Positions 48,376 to 59,807 are shown, numbered from the stretch's first letter. The stretch is 64,000 nucleotides of DNA from Streptomyces mirabilis (GCF_018310535.1 NZ_CP074102.1:5890001-5954000), one strand, 5' to 3'. Notes: generated by a model from the letters alone, not told the origin. Numbers and translations are program-made.

Positions 48376-50210
48376 CCCCGGTCCCCTCCCTTGGCGCCCG
48401 TCTCGAATGAACTGTGTGGCGTGTGTGGCGTGTGTGATGCGTGCGATGCGTGTGGCGGCGTGCCGTGTACGTTGTCGAACGCGCGACGCCCTGGATGGGA
48501 CACGACTTGCGTCGACTGATCCGTCCGATCCGTCCGGCCCGCCTGATCCGCGCGACCCGTCAGATCCACCTGGTCGGCCCCCGCGGGCTCGTGCAGCAGG
48601 TCCAGCGTCAGCGCGGCCGTCCAGCTGAAGCCGAGCGCGCCGCAGGCCTCGCCGGTGTACGGATCCACGTACTCCGCGAACCCGGACGCGTCTGCCGTCT
48701 CCAGGAGCGCCGACCGCAACTCCTCCGCGCGCCCGTGCTCCCCGTGCAGCCGCAGCCCGCGCTCCAGCAGCCAGTTCGTGTTGAACCACGCCGGGCCGCG
48801 CCAGTAGCGGTGCGGGTCGAAGGCGTGCCCGGTCAGGTCGTAACTCGGCGCCAGCCGGGCGACCCCGCCGAGCCCGAAGTGCGGCCCGCCCGCCGTGCGG
48901 GCCAGGGTGGCGGCGATGTCGCGGGGGAGTGCGGGGAGGATGAGCGGGAGCAGCCCGGCCACGCTGCGCTCGGAGATGAGCGCACCGGTGCGGGAGCGCT
49001 GCTCCGAAGCGTGAGCACCGCTCTGGTGAGAGCGCCGCTCCGAAGAGTGAGCACTGCTCTCGGCGGAGCGCTGCTCCAGTGCGAGAGCACCGCTCCGAGA
49101 GCCTCGCTCCGACCCGTGAGCACCGCTCTCGGCAGAGCGCCGCTCCGAACCGAGAGCACCGTTCTCGCCCCCGTCACGCGCATCCCCGCCGTACACGTCC
49201 CGGCAGAAGAACATCCCCTCCGCCGGGTCCCACAGGCGCTCCACCAGCGCTGCCGTCAACCGTTCCGCGCGCGCGTGCCGCGCCGTCCCCGCCGCGCCCA
49301 GTTCCTGTGCGATCGCGGCGAGCGCGTGCTCGGAGGCGATCAGCAGCGCGTTGAACGCCGGGTCCTCGACGGCGAACTCGCCGGCGCCGTCGGCGTACCC
49401 GCCGTCCCGGTAGTCCGTCGCGAGCCGCACGTACCGCCCGTAGTCGAGGTCCGTCGGCCGGTCCTGCGCGGACCCGTGGTCGAGGTCGGCGCGCCGGAAG
49501 GAGCGCGGCGCGGCCGGGGTGACGCGGCTGAGCGGGGCGTCCCAGCACGGGCTGTTGTCCATGCCCTGCTCCCACGGGTGGACCACGGAGGCGAGCCCGC
49601 CGCCGCCCAGGTCCCGCCGGTGCAGCAGATAGCGGTGCCAGGCGGCCAGCCGGGGATACATCCGGGAGAGGAAGGAGCGCGACCGGGACAGACCCGGGTC
49701 GGCCTGGTGCACCAGCCAGGCGGCGAGCGCGTGCACCGGTGGCTGCACGATGCCCGACGTCTGTACGGTGCGCGGGGCGCCCGCAGCGCGCCCCGCGGTC
49801 GAGGAGCGCCAGAAGTCGGGGCTCGGGAAGTAGGCGTCGAGCGGAACGGAGGGGTTGAACACAATGTGCGGGATCCGGCCGTCACCCCATTGGGCGCCGA
49901 GCAGCGTCTCCAGTTCCGTCTGTGCCCTCAAGGGGGACAGGTGGCGCAGGCCGATCGCGATGAAAGCGGAGTCCCAGGACCACTGGTGCGGGTACAGGCC
50001 GTGCGAGGGAACCGTGGACGTTCCCGTCCAGTTGCCTTCGAGTACCCGGGCGGCCCTGAGGTGCAGCGACCCGGCGGGCCGGTCGGGATCGTATACATGC
50101 GCGCCGGAGTGGGTGATCTCGTGCGAACCGGGCGGAGCGGGGGAACCCGAGGTGCGCACGGGGGCGGTGATCCCCGTGCGGCGGATGGTGAGTTGGGTTG
50201 TGCGGTCCAC
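48372..50210 (-). CDS. MGH1-like glycoside hydrolase with repeat insertion
   Basis: A 612-residue (alpha/alpha)6-barrel protein related to mannosylglycerate-hydrolase-type enzymes: PHQWSWDSAFIAIGLRHL, WGDGRIPHIVFNP, HPWEQGMDNSPCWD and YWRGPAWFNTNWLLERGL are the family strands and catalytic segments. A low-complexity insert (about residues 347-418) has six 11-12-residue units rich in Ser, Glu, Arg. The C-terminus (about 540-612) is also simple-sequence. It is the first gene of a two-gene operon opposite a ROK regulator. Confidence 0.85.
   Translation of the reverse strand: MDRTTQLTIRRTGITAPVRTSGSPAPPGSHEITHSGAHVYDPDRPAGSLHLRAARVLEGNWTGTSTVPSHGLYPHQWSWDSAFIAIGLRHLSPLRAQTELETLLGAQWGDGRIPHIVFNPSVPLDAYFPSPDFWRSSTAGRAAGAPRTVQTSGIVQPPVHALAAWLVHQADPGLSRSRSFLSRMYPRLAAWHRYLLHRRDLGGGGLASVVHPWEQGMDNSPCWDAPLSRVTPAAPRSFRRADLDHGSAQDRPTDLDYGRYVRLATDYRDGGYADGAGEFAVEDPAFNALLIASEHALAAIAQELGAAGTARHARAERLTAALVERLWDPAEGMFFCRDVYGGDARDGGENGALGSERRSAESGAHGSERGSRSGALALEQRSAESSAHSSERRSHQSGAHASEQRSRTGALISERSVAGLLPLILPALPRDIAATLARTAGGPHFGLGGVARLAPSYDLTGHAFDPHRYWRGPAWFNTNWLLERGLRLHGEHGRAEELRSALLETADASGFAEYVDPYTGEACGALGFSWTAALTLDLLHEPAGADQVDLTGRADQAGRTDRTDQSTQVVSHPGRRAFDNVHGTPPHASHASHTPHTPHSSFETGAKGGDRG
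48405..48580 (-). repeat. simple-sequence C-terminal coding tract
   Basis: Short direct repeats (GTGTGGCGTGT-type and GATCCGTCC-type units) encode the HAS/HTP and DRTDQ-rich C-terminal tail of the MGH1-like protein. The tail is unlikely to be part of the catalytic fold. Confidence 0.65.
48965..49175 (-). repeat. 33-36-bp tandem repeats inside MGH1-like gene
   Basis: Six degenerate in-frame units encode GALGSERRSAES, GAHGSERGSRS, GALALEQRSAES, SAHSSERRSHQS, GAHASEQRSRT and GALISERSVAG. Each DNA unit contains a GAGCNCCGCTC-type near-palindrome, so the array is also a run of small hairpins. Confidence 0.8.
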
Positions 50211-50285
50211 TCAGGTCTCCCCGAAGACGTCCGGCCGATCGGTTCGGCACTAGCTACCGTAGGGTTACGTCTATTTAACACGCAA

Positions 50286-50308
50286 AACTCAATATGTAAT
50301 GCAGAGTT
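50286..50308. promoter_or_regulatory. possible operator upstream of ROK gene
   Basis: AACTC and GAGTT at 50286-50290 and 50304-50308 form a short inverted repeat in the AT-rich divergent promoter region (about 50257-50308), the least GC-rich part of the neighbourhood. Confidence 0.3.
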
Positions 50309-50329
50309 GGTGAACGCAAGGGGTTGGGC

Positions 50330-51622
50330 ATGACAGATACGGCGGGGACGGCAGGAAGGGCGGCGAATGCCATGAGGGCCGGGCATCAGGCAAGCGCCGG
50401 GGAACTGCTCGAACTGGTGCGCAGCGGGCGTGCCACGACGCGCGGCGCGCTGCAGCAGGCCACCGGTCTGTCGCGGGCCACGGTCGGCCAGCGCCTCGAC
50501 CGGCTCTTCCGTGCGGGCTGGCTGCGCGAGGGCGCGGGCGGCCCGGTGGACTCCCCGCAGGGCGGCCGGCCCTCGATCACCCTGGAGTTCGACGACGAAC
50601 ACGCCGTCGTCCTCGCCGCCGACCTCGACACCCGGCACGGCCGGGCCGCCGTCGTCTCGCTGAGCGGCGAGATCCAGGCCGAGCACCACGGAAGCCTGCG
50701 CATCGAGGACGGCCCGGACGCCGTGCTGGGCGAACTCGGCCGCTGGTTCGCCGAGCTGCTGGAGAAGGCCGGGCAGCGCGCGGACGCGGTGTGCGGGATC
50801 GGGATCGCGGTGCCGGGCCCGGTGGACACCGACACGGGCAAGGTGGTGCAGCCGCCGATCATGCCCGGATGGGACGGTTACGACATACGCGGGCGCCTGG
50901 GACGCGCCTTCGCCGAGCACGCCGGTATCGAGAGCGAGAGTGGCGCCGGTAGCGCCACGAGGGCCGGGATCACCAGGAGCGGCGCCCGGATCCCCGTACT
51001 CGTCGACAACGACGCCAACCTCATGGCGTACGGCGAACAGCGCACCGGATATCCGGACTGTTCGGCGTTCGCCCTGGTCAAGGTCTCCACCGGTATCGGT
51101 GCGGGCATGGTCGTCGGCGGCTCCATCTACCGGGGCGTCGACGGGGGCGCAGGCGACATCGGGCACATCCGGGTGGGCGCGGACGCGCTGTGCCGGTGCG
51201 GTTCGTACGGCTGTCTGGCCGCCGTCGCGAGCGGTGGCGCGGTGGCGCGCAGACTCGCCGAGTCCGGCGTCCCGGCCACCTCCGGATCGGATGTGCGCGA
51301 TCTGCTGACGGCCGGACACCCGGAGGCGATGGCGCTCGCGCGGGAGGCGGGGCGCCAGGTCGGGGACGTACTCGCGACCGTGGTGACCCTGCTGAACCCC
51401 GGCGTGCTGATGATCGCCGGGGATCTGGCCGGAATTCCGTTCCTCACGGGTGTGCGCGAGCTGCTGTATCAGCGGGCGCTGCCGCGTTCGACCGCTCATC
51501 TGGACGTGGTGACCTCGCGGCTCGGGGAGCGGGCGGGGCTGGTGGGGGCCGGGGCGCTGGTCGTGGAGTACCTGTACGCGCCGGAGCGGGTGGAGGAACG
51601 GCTGGCGGCGCTGGGTGTGTGA
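50330..51622 (+). CDS. ROK-family transcriptional regulator
   Basis: A 430-residue protein with an N-terminal winged helix (TTRGALQQATGLSRATVGQR) and a C-terminal ROK sugar-kinase-like domain: VLAADLDTRHGR, VSTGIGAGMVVGGSIYRG, and the zinc motif CRCGSYGCLAAV. Such XylR/NagC-like proteins sense sugars and repress sugar genes. It is divergent from the glucosidase operon, its likely target. ATG at 50330 has AAGGGG upstream. Confidence 0.92.
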   Translation: MTDTAGTAGRAANAMRAGHQASAGELLELVRSGRATTRGALQQATGLSRATVGQRLDRLFRAGWLREGAGGPVDSPQGGRPSITLEFDDEHAVVLAADLDTRHGRAAVVSLSGEIQAEHHGSLRIEDGPDAVLGELGRWFAELLEKAGQRADAVCGIGIAVPGPVDTDTGKVVQPPIMPGWDGYDIRGRLGRAFAEHAGIESESGAGSATRAGITRSGARIPVLVDNDANLMAYGEQRTGYPDCSAFALVKVSTGIGAGMVVGGSIYRGVDGGAGDIGHIRVGADALCRCGSYGCLAAVASGGAVARRLAESGVPATSGSDVRDLLTAGHPEAMALAREAGRQVGDVLATVVTLLNPGVLMIAGDLAGIPFLTGVRELLYQRALPRSTAHLDVVTSRLGERAGLVGAGALVVEYLYAPERVEERLAALGV

Positions 51623-51770
51623 CGCCTGTGTGACGCACATGGGTGGCGGGACGTTCGGCGGGGCGTGTGACGTCCGTGTGTCGCGTCCACGTCGCGTCCA
51701 CATCGTGGTCCGCATGATGAAATTCAGGCCGTCTTTACCGCGTGATTCTCGCCACCCTTGATAGGGGTGG

Positions 51771-51784
51771 CGCTCAGATGAGCG
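51771..51784. promoter_or_regulatory. upstream ppdK operator copy
   Basis: CGCTCA-GA-TGAGCG, a perfect 6+6 palindrome. It is preceded by GGGGTGGC, which recurs before CTCAG at 51811, so a 13-base segment is also directly repeated. Confidence 0.65.
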
Positions 51785-51808
51785 GATCTTGGGCGACTGC
51801 ACTTCCCT

Positions 51809-51835
51809 AAGGGGTGGCACTCAGTGCCACCCCTT
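51809..51835 (+). terminator. perfect hairpin upstream of ppdK promoter
   Basis: AAGGGGTGGCAC, TCA, GTGCCACCCCTT: a 12-bp perfect stem followed by a short AT-rich stretch. It may end transcription coming from the ROK gene, or be part of a protein-binding site. Confidence 0.6.
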
Positions 51836-51871
51836 GATCGTTCATCGATTAAACTCAGGCGTGTCAGTGTC

Positions 51872-51891
51872 CGCTCATCTGAGCGTATACT
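51872..51891 (+). promoter_or_regulatory. core ppdK operator and -10 box
   Basis: CGCTCATCTGAGCG ends directly before TATACT, so the palindrome lies between the -35 and -10 positions, where a bound repressor would block RNA polymerase. A convincing -35 hexamer is not visible, which would suit an activated promoter. Confidence 0.65.
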
Positions 51892-52087
51892 GCTTCCTGA
51901 GGGGGCGCATTCGTTCAAGAAGTGAAAACATCCGACCGTGACCGCTTGCCAAGGCTTGACTTTCAATCGAGTGGCGGACGGGTGGTTACAGGCGCATGAC
52001 GTGCAAGTAGACGTACCCAGACGCCTTCGATCTGGGTATGTTCCTGGCCGTCAGGGCAGCCACCGCGACGTCGAGGAGTCGAGACTC

Positions 52088-54838
<2,751 letters not shown>

Positions 54839-55374
54839 CGCGCTGGAACCCCGGGGCCGCCGACGGTCAACCCTGACCCTCACCGACGGCCGACGGCTCC
54901 GGCGTACGAAAGAAACGGGGCGGCACCTTGTGCGGAGGTGCCGCCCCGTCGTGCCGTACGAAGGCGTCGAGCCTTCCGTACGGTGCCGCGTGCAGCTCGG
55001 CCTCTCCGCCACCGGCGCGGCCGCGGGCCGGCCGCGGAGACCTGCGCCCTCGAGGAACCCCGCACCGCAACACTGCCCCGTCGCCCTGCCTCCCCCGCCC
55101 CCATGGAGGACTGGGCCCAGACCGGGAGCACGGTCGGCCCCGATGCCGGGCCCCACCGCCGAATGGTTCCACCTGGACACCCAGCCCTTTCCGAACGACT
55201 ACGCAACGCCCTGACGCTGATCGCCGAGGTCGGCGCCCGCTCGTGCGTCTCGTGCTTCCGGATCACCTGATGGGATGGCGATTCGCAGGCCAAAGGATTC
55301 AGCGCGTTACTGATCCATTACCTTCTGTAACTCCTGGGGGCCGGTGGGGCCTTCGGGAGGTAGAGGGGTGACGG
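54839..55374. other. intergenic region with terminator and no clear gene
   Basis: After the ppdK terminator, a second near-perfect stem follows (GCCGTACG-AAGGC with GCCTT-CCGTACGGTGC, about 54952-54988). A short frame ending ALTLIAEVGARSCVSCFRIT at 55271 looks vaguely protein-like but has no start. I call no gene here. Confidence 0.5.
54915..54949 (+). terminator. terminator after ppdK
   Basis: ACGGGGCGGCACCT pairs exactly with AGGTGCCGCCCCGT across an 8-base loop, 77 bases past the stop. Confidence 0.85.
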
Positions 55375-55788
55375 ATGAAGAAGTCATGGGCCGGTGTGGT
55401 GGCGGCAGGCGTCTTTTTGACCGGGGCAGGCACCGCAGCCGCAGCAGCCTGGCATGAACTCCCTGAGATGGCGGTGCAGGGCGTGCACTTCTATGAGGGG
55501 CGCTACAAGTTCAACCCTCCGGGGCAAAATCACGGTTCTTTCGAATGGGCCGGATACCTCCACGACGCTGCGGCGCGGGATGGTCACAACGTCTACATGC
55601 AGGTCCGTGTCGAGGGGCACGGTGCGGTCAGGTACTACGGCAAGCAGGGGCGCACGGTGTCGCTGCACAAGTCCAACTGGGATGGGGCCCAGCAGTACAC
55701 GGACGATGCCTACATCCGTGCCTGCGTCGACCGGGGAGCTGGTCAGTCGGACCTCTGTACCGACGAGCTGCACTACAAGAAGAACTGA
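55375..55788 (+). CDS. small secreted protein of unknown function
   Basis: A 137-residue protein. Residues 1-25 are a Sec signal peptide (KKSWAGVVAAGVFLTGAG, then AAAAAW). The mature part is beta-rich and polar (GGRYKFNP-like start, NVYMQVRVEGHG, RACVDRG and a DLCTDELH motif giving one possible disulphide). ATG at 55375 has GAGGGG. Its GC content is lower than its neighbours'. It lies just upstream of a MacB-type ABC pair and may be its cargo or a co-secreted factor. Confidence 0.75.
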   Translation: MKKSWAGVVAAGVFLTGAGTAAAAAWHELPEMAVQGVHFYEGRYKFNPPGQNHGSFEWAGYLHDAAARDGHNVYMQVRVEGHGAVRYYGKQGRTVSLHKSNWDGAQQYTDDAYIRACVDRGAGQSDLCTDELHYKKN

Positions 55789-55800
55789 GCGGTTTCACCA

Positions 55801-56538
55801 GTGCCCAGGGCCCGGGCGCAGGCCCGGGTCCGCTTCCCTTTGGGAGTCCAGATCAAAACGTCAGAAATCCTCTCTGGTAAGGGAATCGACCTCCGTTACG
55901 GCGCGTCACAGGCCGTCAGAGGGGCTTCCATCGCCCTCCGTCGAGGCGAGGTCACGGCGATTACGGGGCAGAGCGGTTCGGGCAAGTCGTCCCTGCTGTA
56001 CTGCCTAGCCGGGGTTCTGCCCGTCGCCAACGGTGAAGTCCGTTTTGAGGGGCGTCTGTTGGGAGATCTAGACGACGAAGAACTCAGCGCCTTGAGGAGA
56101 GACCGTTTCGGTTTCGTCTTCCAATACGGCGAGCTTCTGCCCGAGCTGACCGTGGAGGAGAACACCGCTCTGCCGCTGAGGCTGGCGGGGCAGCGCAAGG
56201 CTCCCGCGCTTGCCGCTGCCGGCGAGGTATTGGGGCGTCTGGGCCTCGCGGATTTGAGGGAACGGCGCCCCTCGCAGGTGTCCGGCGGCCAGAGCCAACG
56301 CGTTGCTGTCGCCCGTGCCCTCGTGCACCGGCCCGCAGTGGTCTTCGCCGACGAGCCGACCGGCTCGCTCGACAGTGAAAACGCGGCCACCGTGCTCAAG
56401 GAGTTCCTTGAGCTGGCCCGTTCGCAGGGCACCGCTGTCCTACTCGTCACGCACGATTCGGCAGTCGCGGCTCAAGCGGACAGCCGCTACACGATGTCCG
56501 ACGGCGTTCTCACCGCGCGAGAGCAGGGTGCGTCATGA
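55801..56538 (+). CDS. ABC transporter ATPase (MacB/LolD type)
   Basis: About 245 residues. Walker A GQSGSGKSSLLY, Q-loop FVFQYGELLP, signature VSGGQSQRVAVA, Walker B VVFADEPTGSLD, H-loop VTHDSAVA. The GTG at 55801 has a poor ribosome site and lies inside a hairpin; the conserved fold starts near ILSGKGIDLRYG (about base 55865), so a later non-ATG start is possible. Its stop overlaps the permease ATG. Confidence 0.88.
   Translation: MPRARAQARVRFPLGVQIKTSEILSGKGIDLRYGASQAVRGASIALRRGEVTAITGQSGSGKSSLLYCLAGVLPVANGEVRFEGRLLGDLDDEELSALRRDRFGFVFQYGELLPELTVEENTALPLRLAGQRKAPALAAAGEVLGRLGLADLRERRPSQVSGGQSQRVAVARALVHRPAVVFADEPTGSLDSENAATVLKEFLELARSQGTAVLLVTHDSAVAAQADSRYTMSDGVLTAREQGAS
55805..55831 (+). 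terminator. hairpin between secreted protein and ABC gene
   Basis: GGGCCCGGGC and GCCCGGGTCC-type arms pair around GCAG. It lies at the annotated start of the ABC ATPase, which suggests that the ABC start may really be further downstream or that the hairpin tunes expression. Confidence 0.5.
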
Positions 56539-58817
56539 GGGAACTCCTCCTGGGGCTGAGGCTGCTGTTCGGCAGCGGACGCGGTAATCGTGTGCGGTTC
56601 TTCCTTATGACACTCGGCAGCTCGCTCGGCGTTTGCTGCCTGGCCATCGTGCTGGCGATTCCCGGAATCCTGGAGGCGCAGGACGGGCGCATCGCCGACA
56701 GGCAAGCCGTTACTCCACGGGATCCTTCAGGTCTGGCCGTCTTCGACGGCTACCCCCTGACCCTCGACCGCACAGATCCCTACGGCTCAACACCCCTCAC
56801 CCGCGTCTTCACGGCGCGTGGTACGAGGACTGTCGAGCCGCCCCCGGGGCTCCCCTCGTTCCCCCGGGACGGTGAAGCGTTCGTCTCGCCGCAGTTGCAC
56901 GAACTGCGCCAACGCAACCCGGCGTTGGCCCAGCTGGTCCCTGGCGAGGAGGTCGGGCTGGTCGGTGCCGAGGGGCTGGCCCGCCCCGATGAACTCATCG
57001 CGTACGTAGGCATGAGTCGTGCCGAACTCTCCGGCGGCAGCCCTGTGGAGCGGTTCGGCGAGCGCTACGGGCCACTCCCTACGTTGGACCCGACGACCCT
57101 CGGCATCCTGCGGTTCGCACTGTCGGCGGTCGTGCTGCTCCCGCTCGCCGTCTTCCTCTCGGTCTGCGCACGCCTCTCCGCGGCCGACCGGGCACGCAGG
57201 CTGGCCGCGCTGCGCCTGCTGGGGTTGAGCAAGAAGGGGACTCAGCGGGTGAACGCCGCCGAGACCGTCGCCGCCGCCGGGCTGGGCGCGATCCTCGGAC
57301 TCGGCGAGTACTGGGCCGTGAACCAGCTCGTTTCACGAGTCGGTCTGCCGGGGTTCACGTGGTACCCGGCTGATGGTGCGCTGACCTTCCAGACCCTCGT
57401 GGTGTGTCTCGTCGGATGCCCGGCGCTCGCCTGGTACGTGGGTCGCGCCAGTGCGGGGAAGGCGGCTGCCAATCCCCTTGCCGTCCGGCGCGGCGCGGTG
57501 GAGAAGCCGCCCTCGAAATGGGTCTTCCTGCCGCTGGTTGCAGGTCTGGGAGTCATCACGGGCTACTGCGTCGCGGGCGCGACCGGCCATGCTCCCACAA
57601 ACACCACCGTGTCCTCGTTGCTCATGCCGCTGGCCATCATCCTGGCCGGTGTCGGGCTCGCGCTCTCGCTTCCGTCGCTGTCCCGATTCCTCGCGCAACG
57701 GACGGCGCGCTCCACCCGGTCGCTCTCCCTCGGGCTCGCGATGCGGCGTAACGAGGCCGAGTCGGGCGGTGCGATCCGGGTGGCATCCGGGCTCGTACTG
57801 CTGGTCTTCGCGGCTTCCCTCGCGCAGGGGGTCGTCATTGAACTGAACGGGGTCGCCAAGAGCGTCTTGGCCGTCCAGACGTACGAGATCTCGTACGGAG
57901 AGCTCAGCGGGCCCCAGCGACGTGCCGTCGAGGCGGTGCCGGGGCTCCGCGCGCATGTCGTCACCCTGAGGTCGGACTCCGCCGACACGGGGGCGGCTCC
58001 CAGCCCTGGGGCCGTGGTGGCGACGTGCGGCCAACTGCGCAAGGCGGTGCCGTGGGCCAAGGGGTGCGTGGACGGGCGGCCCATGAGGCTGTGGGATGCC
58101 ACGCAATCTGAGGGCAATGCCGAGGCCGGCGGCAGCGTCGTCTTCAGGCTGAAGGTGGGACAGCACTCCCGTGACTTGAAGCTCACGGTCCCGCAGCAGA
58201 CCATCCGGTATCGCGACCATGAGGACATCCACGTCCTGCCGAGCGGAGCGATCCTGATCCCTCCTGCCGCGCTGCCCGCGAACGCACGCCCGGAGAGCGC
58301 CACTCTCACACTAGTCAGTGGTCCGTCCGAGAAGACCGTCCGCACCGTCCTCGACGGCATCGGTGGCATCGCCCCCATGGCCGGTGTCACCACTCCGGGA
58401 CTGATCGTCGACTCCTTCCAGCGGGTCACCATCGTCAGGACCCTCCTCGCCGTAGGCATGATCCTAGGACTGATCATCGGCGTAGCCGCATACCTCGTCG
58501 CGGCCACCGACCGGGCCGTTGAGCGGCGGCCGCAGGTTACTGCGTTGGCCTTGTTGGGGGCGCGGGCGCGGACGTTGCGGGCTGTGCAGGTGGTGCAGGT
58601 GGTGTTGCCGTTGGCTGTGGGGTTGGTGTTGGCGGTGGTGGTGGGGAAGATGGCCGAGTCGAGCTATCTGGTCACCGGGGGTGGGGCCGTCTTCTGGGAC
58701 GGGGGCGGGGTTCCCCTGCTGCTCGCGTGTGCTCTCGGGGTGCTGGTCGTCGCCGCCGTGGGCGCCTTGCCGCTTGTGGGGCGGAGGATTGATCCCGAGC
58801 TGATCAGGCGAGACTGA
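56535..58817 (+). CDS. FtsX-like ABC permease (MacB type)
   Basis: A 760-residue membrane protein. N-terminal TM (FFLMTLGSSLGVCCLAIVLA), an extracellular domain, then FtsX modules with TM clusters near residues 195-310 and 330-430, and a final module near 635-755 (LLAVGMILGLIIGVAAYLV). It forms a mechanotransmission-type exporter with the upstream ATPase (ATGA overlap). The last 250 bases use many GTG/TTG codons and look different from the first part. Confidence 0.9.
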   Translation: MRELLLGLRLLFGSGRGNRVRFFLMTLGSSLGVCCLAIVLAIPGILEAQDGRIADRQAVTPRDPSGLAVFDGYPLTLDRTDPYGSTPLTRVFTARGTRTVEPPPGLPSFPRDGEAFVSPQLHELRQRNPALAQLVPGEEVGLVGAEGLARPDELIAYVGMSRAELSGGSPVERFGERYGPLPTLDPTTLGILRFALSAVVLLPLAVFLSVCARLSAADRARRLAALRLLGLSKKGTQRVNAAETVAAAGLGAILGLGEYWAVNQLVSRVGLPGFTWYPADGALTFQTLVVCLVGCPALAWYVGRASAGKAAANPLAVRRGAVEKPPSKWVFLPLVAGLGVITGYCVAGATGHAPTNTTVSSLLMPLAIILAGVGLALSLPSLSRFLAQRTARSTRSLSLGLAMRRNEAESGGAIRVASGLVLLVFAASLAQGVVIELNGVAKSVLAVQTYEISYGELSGPQRRAVEAVPGLRAHVVTLRSDSADTGAAPSPGAVVATCGQLRKAVPWAKGCVDGRPMRLWDATQSEGNAEAGGSVVFRLKVGQHSRDLKLTVPQQTIRYRDHEDIHVLPSGAILIPPAALPANARPESATLTLVSGPSEKTVRTVLDGIGGIAPMAGVTTPGLIVDSFQRVTIVRTLLAVGMILGLIIGVAAYLVAATDRAVERRPQVTALALLGARARTLRAVQVVQVVLPLAVGLVLAVVVGKMAESSYLVTGGGAVFWDGGGVPLLLACALGVLVVAAVGALPLVGRRIDPELIRRD

Positions 58818-58859
58818 GCGTACGGTGTGTGACGGACAGTGGTGGAGAGGGGTTTGGGC

Positions 58860-59801
58860 GTGGCTGGGTGGAATGTGAGTTACATCCCTGATCAGCGTGG
58901 CCGTACGGCCGTCGTCACCGGGGCCAACAGCGGGATCGGGTTCGTCACGGCGCGTGAGCTCGCGCGGCGCGGCGCGCGGGTCGTGCTCGCCTGTCGGAGC
59001 GAGGCACGGGGGAGTGAGGCGGGGGACCGGATCACCTCCGAGGTACCCGGCGCGGACGTGGGCTTCGTACGACTGGACCTCGGTGATCTCGACTCCGTGG
59101 CGGAGTTCGCGGCGACGTTCGACCTTGTGTACGGCGAGCGGCTCGACGTGCTGGTCAACAACGCCGGGGTGATGGCTCTGCCGTTCGCGCGTACGTCTGA
59201 CGGGTTCGAGACTCAGTTCGGGGTCAATCATCTGGGGCACTTCGCACTCACCGGCCTGCTGCTTCCCGCGCTGCTCGCCACCCCTGGCGCCCGCGTCGTG
59301 ACCGTGTCGAGCATGTTCCACGTGCTCGCCAACATCGACATCCGCGACCTCGACAGCGAGCGCGGCGGGTATCGGCGCTGGGTCGCCTACGGGCGGTCCA
59401 AGAGCGCCAATCTTCTGTTCACCCATGAGCTGGCGCGGCGGCTGGCCGGTGTCGGGTCCGATGTCGTCGCTGCCGCCGCTCATCCCGGGTACGCCTCCAC
59501 CAACCTCCAGACCGCCGGGCCGAAGCTCGCGGGGCGCAAGGGCGCCGAGCGGGTCATGGAGATCGGGAACCGGCTCCTCGCGCAGAGCCCGGACGCCGGA
59601 GCGCTGCCCACGCTGTACGCCGCCACCGCTCCCGGCGTACGGCCCGACTCCTTCACCGGACCCTCGTTCGCGATGTGGCGCGGCGCGCCCGCGAACTCCT
59701 GGCGGGCCGGGTGGACGCGCAACGACGCCGTCGGCGAGCGCCTCTGGAGCGCCTCCGAGCAGCTCACCGGCGTGACCTACGACGCTCTCGCTCTGAAGTG
59801 A
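58860..59801 (+). CDS. short-chain dehydrogenase (retinol-dehydrogenase-like)
   Basis: A 313-residue SDR. TGANSGIG cofactor loop, LVNNAGVM, HLGHFALT, and catalytic YGRSKSANLL (Tyr, Lys). I chose GTG at 58860 (VAGWNVSYIPDQRG) because GAGAGGGG lies 8-12 bases upstream; a GTG at 58839 is the alternative. It lies 21-42 bases after the FtsX gene and may be cotranscribed. Substrate unknown. Confidence 0.88.
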   Translation: MAGWNVSYIPDQRGRTAVVTGANSGIGFVTARELARRGARVVLACRSEARGSEAGDRITSEVPGADVGFVRLDLGDLDSVAEFAATFDLVYGERLDVLVNNAGVMALPFARTSDGFETQFGVNHLGHFALTGLLLPALLATPGARVVTVSSMFHVLANIDIRDLDSERGGYRRWVAYGRSKSANLLFTHELARRLAGVGSDVVAAAAHPGYASTNLQTAGPKLAGRKGAERVMEIGNRLLAQSPDAGALPTLYAATAPGVRPDSFTGPSFAMWRGAPANSWRAGWTRNDAVGERLWSASEQLTGVTYDALALK

Positions 59802-59807
59802 CCTGAG

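Larger units (their letters stand above)
51623..52087 (+). promoter_or_regulatory. structured promoter and leader region of ppdK
   Basis: 465 bases without a gene. In order: a hairpin at 51751-51771, palindrome CGCTCAGATGAGCG (51771-51784), a perfect 12-bp-stem hairpin at 51809-51835, palindrome CGCTCATCTGAGCG (51872-51885), TATACT at 51886-51891, and TACCCAGA/TCTGGGTA hairpin at 52014-52038. The ribosome site GAGGAG is at 52072. The region is also less GC-rich than its surroundings. Confidence 0.7.

Noticed and set aside
51809..51835. A riboswitch or T-box in the ppdK leader
   Set aside because: The hairpin lies upstream of the likely promoter (TATACT at 51886), and no T-box or known riboswitch core sequence is visible.
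54928..55371. A 147-residue gene between ppdK and the secreted protein
   Set aside because: It starts inside the ppdK terminator, has no ribosome site, and is Pro/Arg-rich shadow sequence.
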